Shown here: one piece after another, positions 1 to 5,017 of the stretch
Numbering within the stretch: the stretch's first letter is position 1
Layout: each line of letters begins with the position of its first letter
NCBI GenBank assembly: GCA_030639105.1
Contig: DAOWDI010000263.1
Location: 1 to 5,017 of the forward strand
DNA: 5,017 nucleotides
Reading direction: 5' to 3'
From: Gammaproteobacteria bacterium
GTDB taxonomy: Bacteria; Pseudomonadota; Gammaproteobacteria; Ga0077536
Notes under the pieces: generated by a model
The model's database searches: none
What the model was told of the DNA's origin: nothing
The model's input: only the letters and a program-made list of their open reading frames with translations
Position numbers and translations under genes: made by a program

Positions 1-1
1 C

Positions 2-646
2 CGCCGCTGCATCTCCGCCAAGCTCAACGCAGTTGAGGATTTCGACGTCGTGGCGGAAGCCGATAGCGGCGAGCATGCGGGTGAAATTGTCCGCAAAGAG
101 AAGATTGATATTGTATTGATGGATCTCAATATGTCGGGGATCGGCGGGTTGGAGGCAACGCGCCGAGTGGTGAGTGGGGATCCGGGCTGTCGAGTGATTG
201 GTTTGTCGATGTATGTCGACGGGCCTTATCCACGCCGTTTCATGGAACTCGGCGGTGCGGGTTATGTCAGCAAGGAGGCCGATTCGGATGAACTCCTGCA
301 CGCCATTCGCACCGTGGCTCGGGGTCAACCCTACATCAGTCAGGACGTCGCCCAACGGATTGCCGTCAACGATTCCATCAAGGGCTCACTCGGCGGACTC
401 AACGACCTTTCCGCGCGTGAAATTCAGGTTCTGCAGAAGATCAGTGAAGGCTTTAACATCGATGAAATCGCCGATGCGATGTGCCTCAGCCCGAAAACGG
501 TCGCGCATCATCGACGCTCTCTTTGCGAGAAACTGGGTGCCGGTAACGACGTTCAGCTTGCCATGGTCGCAAATGCGCAGGGTATTACGGAACTTAGAGA
601 GTTGTCGAACGCATCCCCGGGCGCGGCCAGGACGGGGCGGGACTGA
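2..646 (+). CDS. uvrY: GacA/UvrY-type LuxR-family response regulator (5' partial)
   Basis: The frame is open from base 2, so the gene begins before the window. Alignment from memory with E. coli UvrY suggests only about 13 residues are missing, including the DDH acidic pocket; 214 residues remain. The receiver domain (about residues 1-110 here) shows the phospho-acceptor Asp41 in VLMDLNMSG, switch Ser69 and conserved Lys91. A LuxR-type helix-turn-helix follows at about 136-179 (LSAREIQVL, then LSPKTV). The family is activated by the sensor kinase BarA/GacS and turns on small RNAs that sequester CsrA/RsmA. The position upstream of uvrC supports the GacA/UvrY assignment. Oddities are Ser where Pro normally follows the phospho-Asp motif (MSG for MPG) and a recognition helix reading VAHHRRSL rather than the usual VNTYRYRI. 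The GTG at base 50 is internal, not the true start. The family is secure; orthology with UvrY/GacA is likely. Confidence 0.87.
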   Translation, partial: RRCISAKLNAVEDFDVVAEADSGEHAGEIVRKEKIDIVLMDLNMSGIGGLEATRRVVSGDPGCRVIGLSMYVDGPYPRRFMELGGAGYVSKEADSDELLHAIRTVARGQPYISQDVAQRIAVNDSIKGSLGGLNDLSAREIQVLQKISEGFNIDEIADAMCLSPKTVAHHRRSLCEKLGAGNDVQLAMVANAQGITELRELSNASPGAARTGRD

Positions 647-860
647 ACGTGCACATTGCATCGTATGGGCGTTTGCCTACCTGGGGAGTTAGCCTCCCGC
701 TCTTATCCCGCCCGTATCGTCGGCGTGCGTATCGCCGCCCCATTTTCGCTGCACTCGCAACCTTGAAAGTCATTTTCCGCAGTGATCGGCGTATATGGCA
801 ATTTGCGCTTTGGCGTCACTCGATGCCCGATGGTCTCCTATAACCGTAAGGTCTGCCGCT
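647..860. other. Intergenic gap between regulator and glycosylase
   Basis: This 214-bp gap holds no gene I can support. A short inverted repeat (GGGAG at 684-688, CTCCC at 694-698, 5-nt loop) follows the regulator but has no T-tract, so it is a poor terminator candidate. The heptamer CGTATCG occurs at 713-719 and 728-734. A -10-like TATAAC lies at 839-844, but no good -35 hexamer sits 16-18 bp upstream; TTGGCG at 810-815 is 23 bp away. A promoter for the glycosylase-uvrC-pgsA operon is expected in this gap, but its position is not determined. Confidence 0.5.
847..851 (+). promoter_or_regulatory. Shine-Dalgarno TAAGG deciding the glycosylase start
   Basis: TAAGG lies 9 nt before the ATG at 861. 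It supports 861 over the in-frame ATG at 795, which would add 22 residues with no resemblance to the family. Starting at 861 puts the first cluster cysteine at residue 9, which fits short family N-termini. Confidence 0.55.
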
Positions 861-1499
861 ATGGATCCGACCTTTGATGGTGACTGCCGGCGCTGTGCCC
901 GCATCGTAAATTTCCTCGAAGCCGTGCGGGCGAAACATCCGACTTATCACGCCGCGCCGGTTGCGCCTCTCGGTGAGCGATGTGCACCGCTGTTGGTCGT
1001 CGGACTCGCTCCGGGACTGCACGGGGCGAATGCCACGGGACGTCCGTTTACCGGCGATCATGCCGGGATACTGTTGTTTGAAACATTGCATGCATATGGT
1101 TTCAGCAACCAGGCGCGCGGCGACCGGCCCGGTGACGGACTCAAGTTGATCAACTGCCGGATCACTAACGCGGTTAAGTGTCTCCCACCCGCAAACGAAC
1201 CGGCGAGCGCCGAGATCAACGCCTGTAATCCCTATCTCGCTGCTGATCTCGCCGTGCTGCCGCGTCCGGGTGCCGTGGTCGCGCTCGGCCGGATTGCGCA
1301 CAACGCCGTACTGAAGGCGCTCGGCCGGCGGCAGTCGGCGTTCGCCTTTGGGCACGGTAAGCTGCACGAACTGCAAACGTGCTTTTGGCTTATCGATTCT
1401 TACCATTGCAGCCGTTACAACACGCAGACGAAGCGCCTCACACCGGAGATGTTCGGTCAGGTTTTTTTTCAAGCCCGGCGCCTCGTGGGTCAAGCATGA
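861..1499 (+). CDS. Family-5-like (UDGb) Fe-S uracil-DNA glycosylase
   Basis: This 212-residue protein is predicted to excise uracil, and in this family often other deaminated bases, from DNA as the first step of base excision repair. Motif A reads GLAPGLHGAN at 48-57, followed by TGRPFTGD with Asp66 at the position reported as catalytic in family 5. Four cysteines suited to a [4Fe-4S] cluster are present: Cys9 and Cys12 (CRRC), Cys107 (VKCLPP) and Cys122. Motif B is HCSRYNTQT at 182-190, where the family normally has HPS; the Pro-to-Cys change is unusual but His182 and Asn187 remain. The TGA stop overlaps the uvrC ATG (ATGA, 1496-1499), implying translational coupling with the excision nuclease. 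A run of eight T at 1462-1469 near the 3' end is a possible slippage site. Family 4 is the alternative, but GLAPG and the HxSxxNTxT context favour family 5. Confidence 0.9.
   Translation: MDPTFDGDCRRCARIVNFLEAVRAKHPTYHAAPVAPLGERCAPLLVVGLAPGLHGANATGRPFTGDHAGILLFETLHAYGFSNQARGDRPGDGLKLINCRITNAVKCLPPANEPASAEINACNPYLAADLAVLPRPGAVVALGRIAHNAVLKALGRRQSAFAFGHGKLHELQTCFWLIDSYHCSRYNTQTKRLTPEMFGQVFFQARRLVGQA
1462..1469 (+). other. T8 homopolymer, possible -1 slippery site
   Basis: Eight consecutive T bases lie in the glycosylase gene. In the zero frame they are read GTT TTT TTT CAA, so T TTT TTT at 1463-1469 has the X XXY YYZ phasing of a -1 slippery heptamer. The -1 frame after the run is open and continues into uvrC. 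A GGAG (1445-1448) lies 14 nt upstream. Downstream pairing is weak (CCC 1474-1476 with GGG 1487-1489). The run itself is certain; its function is speculative. Confidence 0.3.
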
Positions 1500-3340
1500 T
1501 CGCAGTCGTGACGCTCGACGATCTGCGCCAGCAATGTCGGAACTTACCAACAAAGCCTGGCGTGTACCGCTTCTCTGATGCCGATGGTGAGGTCATCTAC
1601 GTCGGCAAGGCTAAGCATCTCAAGAAGCGCGTTTCGAGCTATTTCAATCGTCAGGCGGGCGCGACGCCTAAGGTGCGCTCGATGGTCAGACATATCCGCG
1701 ACATCGCGGTAACGGTCACGCGCACCGAGAACGAGGCTTTTCTGCTCGAAAGCAATCTTATCAAGGATCTTCGCCCACGCTACAACATCGTCCTGCGCGA
1801 CGACAAGAGCTACCCATATATCTATGTTGCGAGCGATGAGGAGTTTCCGAAGCTAAGTTTTCATCGCGGGGCACGCAACGGCAAGGGACGGTATTTCGGA
1901 CCATATCCCAACGCCGGCGCGGTACGTTCGACCCTTAATCTGTTGCAGAAATTGTTCATGCTGCGCCAATGCGAGGATAGTAACTTCCGCAACCGCGCCA
2001 GACCGTGTCTGCAGTATCAGATCAAGCGATGCACAGCGCCGTGCGTGGGGTTGGTTAACGCGGATGAATACCGTGAGGATGTGCGCCGCGCGATCCTTTT
2101 TTTAGACGGGCGCTCTCAGGAGGTTATCGATTCCCTGGCTCTAAGGATGGATGCCGCGGCCGCGGACCTCGAGTTCGAGCGCGCGGCGCGCTTGCGCGAT
2201 CAGATCCAGAAACTGCAGCGTATCCATTCGGAGCAGTATGTCGCTTCCGGCAACGGAAATTTTGACATCATCGTGTGCCGTGCACGCGTCAACATCGGCT
2301 GCGTACAAGTCTTTTTCGTGCGCAACGGTCGCCATCTCGGCAACAAGGTATTTTTCCCGGCACATACACACGGCAGCGCCAGCGCCGATATCCTGGGGGC
2401 ATTTCTGCCGCAGTTCTATCTCGCCGGGTACTCCGATCGGGAGGTGCCGCCGGACATCCTATTATCCGAACCAGTGGAAGATGCCGAGTGGCTGATCAAT
2501 ACGCTATCCGATAAGCGTGGTGGCGGCGTCCGTCTGCGCTTCGAGGTTCGCGGTGAGCGCGCGAAATGGATTGAGATGGCCACGACAAATGCGGAGATTG
2601 CGCTGGAGCAGCGCATATCGTCGAATACCGACTACCGGCTACGGCTGTCGGCGCTGCGCGACTTTCTCGACCTGGCGGAAATGCCGCGGCGTATCGAGTG
2701 TTTCGACGTCAGTCATACGAGCGGCGAAGCAACGGTTGCGTCTTGCGTCGTCTTTGACCAAGATGGAGCGCGTAAATCCGACTACCGCCGGTTCAACATC
2801 CGCGGCGTTGCCGCGGGTGATGACTACGCGGCAATGGAACAAGCCCTGGAGCGGCGCTATACGCGGGTAAAACGCGCCGATGGGCGTCTTCCTGAACTCC
2901 TCTTAGTTGATGGCGGCAAAGGTCAGGTCGGGCGGGCACTCGCGGTATTGGAAGAACTGCAGATCGTGGAAGTGATGACCCTCGGGGTTGCCAAGGGTGC
3001 GACACGAAAGGCGGGATTGGAAACTTTGATCGTGCATGACGGCAACGCGGAGCGTACATTGCCGCGGGATTCTGGTGCGCTGCTGCTGATCCAGCAGATC
3101 CGCGATGAGGCTCATCGCTTTGCGATAACCGCTCATCGGCAGTCGCGTGCTAAGAAGCGGTCGCGATCGGTGCTGGAGAACATCAGCGGCCTTGGTGCTA
3201 AACGGCGCCAGCAATTGATCAGATATTTTGGCGGGTTGCAAGGCGTTACCGTTGCGGGGGTCGATGACCTCTGCCGTGTGCCGGGGATCAGTCGCATACT
3301 GGCACAAAAGATCTATGACGAAATGCACGGCGACAGATGA
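1496..3340 (+). CDS. uvrC: UvrABC system protein C (excinuclease subunit)
   Basis: The protein has 614 residues, close to the roughly 610 of E. coli UvrC. It makes the 3' and 5' incisions around damage that UvrA-UvrB has located. The N-terminal GIY-YIG nuclease shows GVY (22-24) and YVG (35-37) followed by KAKHLKKR. Cys159, Cys171, Cys179 and Cys183 have the 12-8-4 spacing of the UvrC [4Fe-4S] ligands. A UVR domain for UvrB contact lies at about 203-240. The RNase H-like nuclease has Asp404 (FDVSH), GDDYAAM at 441-447, Asp472 (VDGGKGQ) and His540, matching E. coli Asp399, Asp438, Asp466 and His538. Tandem helix-hairpin-helix motifs (ISGLGAKRR, VPGISRILA) end the protein. The ATG at 1496 was chosen because it overlaps the glycosylase stop, has GTGGG 6 nt upstream, and gives the normal N-terminus; the open frame upstream of it is out of family. 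Confidence 0.98.
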   Translation: MIAVVTLDDLRQQCRNLPTKPGVYRFSDADGEVIYVGKAKHLKKRVSSYFNRQAGATPKVRSMVRHIRDIAVTVTRTENEAFLLESNLIKDLRPRYNIVLRDDKSYPYIYVASDEEFPKLSFHRGARNGKGRYFGPYPNAGAVRSTLNLLQKLFMLRQCEDSNFRNRARPCLQYQIKRCTAPCVGLVNADEYREDVRRAILFLDGRSQEVIDSLALRMDAAAADLEFERAARLRDQIQKLQRIHSEQYVASGNGNFDIIVCRARVNIGCVQVFFVRNGRHLGNKVFFPAHTHGSASADILGAFLPQFYLAGYSDREVPPDILLSEPVEDAEWLINTLSDKRGGGVRLRFEVRGERAKWIEMATTNAEIALEQRISSNTDYRLRLSALRDFLDLAEMPRRIECFDVSHTSGEATVASCVVFDQDGARKSDYRRFNIRGVAAGDDYAAMEQALERRYTRVKRADGRLPELLLVDGGKGQVGRALAVLEELQIVEVMTLGVAKGATRKAGLETLIVHDGNAERTLPRDSGALLLIQQIRDEAHRFAITAHRQSRAKKRSRSVLENISGLGAKRRQQLIRYFGGLQGVTVAGVDDLCRVPGISRILAQKIYDEMHGDR

Positions 3341-3888
3341 ATATACCGAACTCTTTGAGCCTGCTGCGCATTGCGCTCATTCCCTGTTTCGTCATTATCT
3401 TTTATCTACCGGTAGAGTGGTCGAGGATAACGGCCGCGGTGATCTTCACGATGGCGGCACTTACCGATTGGCTCGACGGCTATCTTGCACGCCGGTTGGG
3501 ACAGATCTCGAAACTTGGCGCTTTTCTCGATCCCGTTGCCGACAAACTGATGGTTGTCGTCGTACTGGTGATTCTGCTGCAATCACATCCGTCGATCTGG
3601 TTGGCGTTGCCGGTTGCAGTGATCATCGGTCGCGAAATTACGGTCTCGGCGCTACGCGAATGGATGGCCGAACTCGGCGCGCGCAGCAAAGTCGCGGTGT
3701 CCTATCTCGGCAAGATAAAGACGGCCTCGCAGATGATCGCGATCGTGCTGTTGATCCTCCCGGGGACCATTGCCGAATTACCAGTATATGGGGCCGGATT
3801 CGTGCTGTTGTACGTCGCGACCGCATTGACGCTATGGTCGATGATGGAATATCTGTGGGCGGCATGGCCCGAGTTGTCACGCCGTTGA
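3337..3888 (+). CDS. pgsA: CDP-diacylglycerol-glycerol-3-phosphate 3-phosphatidyltransferase
   Basis: This 183-residue inner-membrane enzyme transfers a phosphatidyl group from CDP-diacylglycerol to glycerol 3-phosphate. The product, phosphatidylglycerophosphate, is the precursor of phosphatidylglycerol and cardiolipin. The full CDP-alcohol phosphatidyltransferase signature is visible: Asp44, Asp47-Gly48, Ala51-Arg52, Gly61, Asp65 and Asp69, the aspartates being the metal and catalytic ligands. GKIKTA at 125-130 is also typical of PgsA. Hydrophobic segments at about 8-27, 31-43, 71-82, 87-97, 131-146 and 150-170 fit a multi-span membrane protein. Its length matches E. coli PgsA (about 182). 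The start overlaps the uvrC stop as ATGA (3337-3340) and no strong ribosome binding site is visible, so translation is probably coupled. The uvrC-pgsA order is conserved in Gammaproteobacteria and does not imply a shared pathway. Confidence 0.97.
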   Translation: MNIPNSLSLLRIALIPCFVIIFYLPVEWSRITAAVIFTMAALTDWLDGYLARRLGQISKLGAFLDPVADKLMVVVVLVILLQSHPSIWLALPVAVIIGREITVSALREWMAELGARSKVAVSYLGKIKTASQMIAIVLLILPGTIAELPVYGAGFVLLYVATALTLWSMMEYLWAAWPELSRR

Positions 3889-4152
3889 AGCGGCCGCCAG
3901 CGCTGCTGCGCAGGGGATGCCGTACGGTAAAATCACGCTGAGCCCCTAGTTAGTCCGCTGTTCCCGAGGCTAAAGTTTCACGGCTTGTCGCCGAAAAGAT
4001 TGGGTGCGGTGGGGCGAACTAAATATCTTGGCGTGGGTCATCCGTTCCTATATGGATTTGCCCGCGCAATAGTTAGTTGGCTCCAGCCAGGTAAGGGAAC
4101 TCTGTAAGGACACGGCTGAATTCGCCTCTAATTGGAAAATCGCGTGCGGACA
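3889..4152. other. Intergenic gap between pgsA and the REC-GGDEF gene
   Basis: This 264-bp gap contains no supported gene and no tRNA, although tRNA genes follow pgsA in E. coli. The first 39 bases are dense in palindromes. A small hairpin, CGGC-TTGTC-GCCG (3981-3993), has no following T-tract. TGGCT-CC-AGCCA (4078-4089) is a short operator-like inverted repeat. TAGTTAGT occurs at 3947-3954 and 4070-4077. A weak sigma-70 candidate is TTGGCG (4028-4033) with TATGGA (4051-4056) at 17-bp spacing; its -10 is poor. Several GGA motifs crowd the last 100 bases. No convincing intrinsic terminator for the uvrC-pgsA operon is visible. Confidence 0.5.
3890..3927. repeat. Cluster of four octamer palindromes
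   Basis: Three perfect 8-bp palindromes abut without gaps: GCGGCCGC (3890-3897), CAGCGCTG (3898-3905) and CTGCGCAG (3906-3913). A fourth, CCGTACGG, lies at 3920-3927. The cluster begins one base after the pgsA stop. AGGGG (3912-3916) can also pair with CCCCT (3943-3947), enclosing the fourth palindrome. None is followed by a T-tract, so a simple terminator is not supported. Confidence 0.6.
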
Positions 4153-5017
4153 ATGATGACGGATCCCCTCACGGATGGCGGCGAGGCACAAGCTTATGTC
4201 GGCGATAAAGTGCTGAAGCTGCTGCTGATTGAAGGCAATCCGGGAGATGCGCTCTCGATTCGGGTTCTGCTGGATGAGACAAACGTCCAAAATCTCCAGC
4301 TAGCGCACGTCGAGACACTCGGTCAAGCGGTAGCGAAGCTGAGTGAGGAGTGTTTCAGCGCCGTCATTACCGATCTTAATCTACCCGACTCCACTGGTAC
4401 CGGTACTTTGCAGCGGCTGGTAGCGGCCAGTGCCGACATTCCCGTGATTGTGATGACGCATTGCGACAACGACCCGGTGGCGATTGAAATGGTTAAGTGC
4501 GGGGCGCAGGACTATTTGATCAAGGGCCGGAGCGACGGCGCGATGATTGTCAAAACCGTTCGCTATGCAATTGAGCGAAAGCTCGCGGATCAGCACCTAA
4601 CGTATTTGTCGCATTACGACAAACTCACGGGTCTTGCCAACCGCGAGCTATTCCAGGACAGGCTGACACAAGCGATTGCGCGAGCGGAGCGCAGTGGCAA
4701 TCTGGTGGCACTGTTGTTTCTCGATCTCGATAGATTCAAATCGATTAACGACACGCTTGGCCACCTTGCTGGCGACGAGTTATTGATTGCCGTTGCCGAA
4801 CGTTTAAAGACCTGTGTGCGCAAGATCGACACCATCGCGCGCCTCGGCGGCGATGAATTTACGATTGTGCTCGAAGATGTGACGATGGCTTTCGATGCCG
4901 AACTGGTCTGCCAGAAAATTATAAAAGCACTCGAAGTTCCGTTTGAGATTGGAGGCCAGGAAATCTACGCGACAACGAGCATCGGTGTAACCTTCTTTCC
5001 CACCGACGCGACCGAAG
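4153..5017 (+). CDS. REC-GGDEF response regulator, probable diguanylate cyclase (3' partial)
   Basis: The frame stays open to the window end, giving 288 residues. A receiver domain occupies about 20-140, with phospho-acceptor Asp74 (VITDLNLP), switch Thr102 and Lys124. The usual acidic pair is Glu27-Gly28 instead of Glu-Asp (LLIEGNPGD), so one metal-binding acid is missing. After a short linker with YDKLTGLANRELF, the GGDEF domain has FLDLDRFKSIND (189-200), GHLAGDE, the active signature GGDEF at 232-236 and an intact inhibitory-site RxxD (Arg223, Asp226). It is therefore predicted to make c-di-GMP from two GTP with product feedback. The sequence style resembles GGDEF-EAL proteins, so an EAL domain may follow outside the window. 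The start is uncertain: ATG 4153, ATG 4156 or GTG 4144, the last having GGAA 6 nt upstream. An in-frame stop at 4129-4131 bounds the choice. The 264-bp gap before it suggests its own transcription unit. Confidence 0.92.
   Translation, partial: MMTDPLTDGGEAQAYVGDKVLKLLLIEGNPGDALSIRVLLDETNVQNLQLAHVETLGQAVAKLSEECFSAVITDLNLPDSTGTGTLQRLVAASADIPVIVMTHCDNDPVAIEMVKCGAQDYLIKGRSDGAMIVKTVRYAIERKLADQHLTYLSHYDKLTGLANRELFQDRLTQAIARAERSGNLVALLFLDLDRFKSINDTLGHLAGDELLIAVAERLKTCVRKIDTIARLGGDEFTIVLEDVTMAFDAELVCQKIIKALEVPFEIGGQEIYATTSIGVTFFPTDATE

Noticed and set aside
684..698. GGGAG/CTCCC inverted repeat after the regulator gene as a terminator
   Set aside because: It has a 5-bp stem with no T-tract downstream (next bases GCTCTTATC), which is insufficient for an intrinsic terminator call.
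649..843. 64-codon + strand ORF starting GTG just after the regulator stop, with a G-rich stretch upstream
   Set aside because: The translation is Arg-rich, shows no domain, and looks like non-coding sequence. It also overlaps the region expected to hold the operon promoter. A GTG start and a purine stretch alone are not enough.
1379..1495. 39-codon N-terminal extension of uvrC in the same frame
   Set aside because: The residues do not match UvrC N-termini and lie inside the glycosylase gene. The ATG at 1496 gives a normal 614-residue protein. The open frame matters only for the frameshift idea reported above.
816..1553. 245-codon ORF on the - strand opposite the glycosylase gene
   Set aside because: It lies antisense to a gene with clear family motifs and cluster cysteines. 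Its translation shows no recognisable domain, as expected of a shadow frame in GC-rich DNA.
2097..2103. Seven-T run inside uvrC as a second slippage site
   Set aside because: It lies within conserved UvrC sequence (ILFLD), and I saw no overlapping gene frame that a shift there would serve. It is most likely incidental.
3228..3941. 237-codon + strand ORF overlapping the end of uvrC and all of pgsA
   Set aside because: It is a shifted-frame shadow of pgsA, which has the complete CDP-alcohol phosphatidyltransferase motif. The shadow translation has no motif or hydrophobic pattern.
3976..3998. Hairpin CGGC-TTGTC-GCCG flanked by T and A runs as a terminator
   Set aside because: The stem is only 4 bp. 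On the + strand it is followed by A-rich sequence, and on the - strand by TGAAAC, so neither direction has the T-tract of an intrinsic terminator.
3889..4152. Possible tRNA genes after pgsA, as in E. coli (Gly, Cys, Leu)
   Set aside because: I found no TTC-A-type T-loop sequence with matching arms and no cloverleaf pairing on either strand by eye.
4048..4290. 80-codon - strand ORF opposite the start of the REC-GGDEF gene
   Set aside because: It overlaps clear receiver-domain coding on the + strand and shows no recognisable motif.

Overview
The window reads as a stretch of a gammaproteobacterial chromosome with moderately high GC. The main argument is the gene order response regulator (GacA/UvrY type), uvrC, pgsA, which is the classical uvrY-uvrC-pgsA arrangement of Gammaproteobacteria. 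The species cannot be named from this sequence. Every supported gene is on the + strand.

Layout. (1) Positions 2-646: a GacA/UvrY-like LuxR-type response regulator lacking only about its first 13 codons, which lie before the window. (2) 647-860: a 214-bp gap with no convincing gene. (3) 861-1499: a family-5-like (UDGb) Fe-S uracil-DNA glycosylase, an extra gene between the regulator and uvrC compared with the textbook cluster. (4) 1496-3340: uvrC, the nuclease subunit of the UvrABC excision system, with every expected domain and catalytic residue. (5) 3337-3888: pgsA, phosphatidylglycerophosphate synthase. (6) 3889-4152: a 264-bp gap with a cluster of short palindromes and several GGA motifs, but no tRNA. 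(7) 4153-5017: the start of a REC-GGDEF protein (c-di-GMP synthesis) that runs off the window.

The glycosylase, uvrC and pgsA are joined by two 4-base ATGA stop/start overlaps and almost certainly form one translationally coupled operon. It pairs base excision repair (glycosylase) with nucleotide excision repair (UvrC). The regulator upstream and the c-di-GMP enzyme downstream are separated by gaps and may be independent units. GacA-type regulators usually act through small RNAs that titrate CsrA/RsmA, and the REC-GGDEF leader is rich in ANGGA motifs, so a regulatory link between the two ends of the window is possible but unproven.

Most of the window is conserved housekeeping content. The points most worth checking are an in-phase T8 slippery run near the end of the glycosylase gene whose -1 frame enters uvrC without a stop, three abutting octamer palindromes just after pgsA, the ANGGA cluster, and single-residue departures from family consensus in both receiver domains and in the glycosylase. 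I found no mobile element, CRISPR array or RNA gene.
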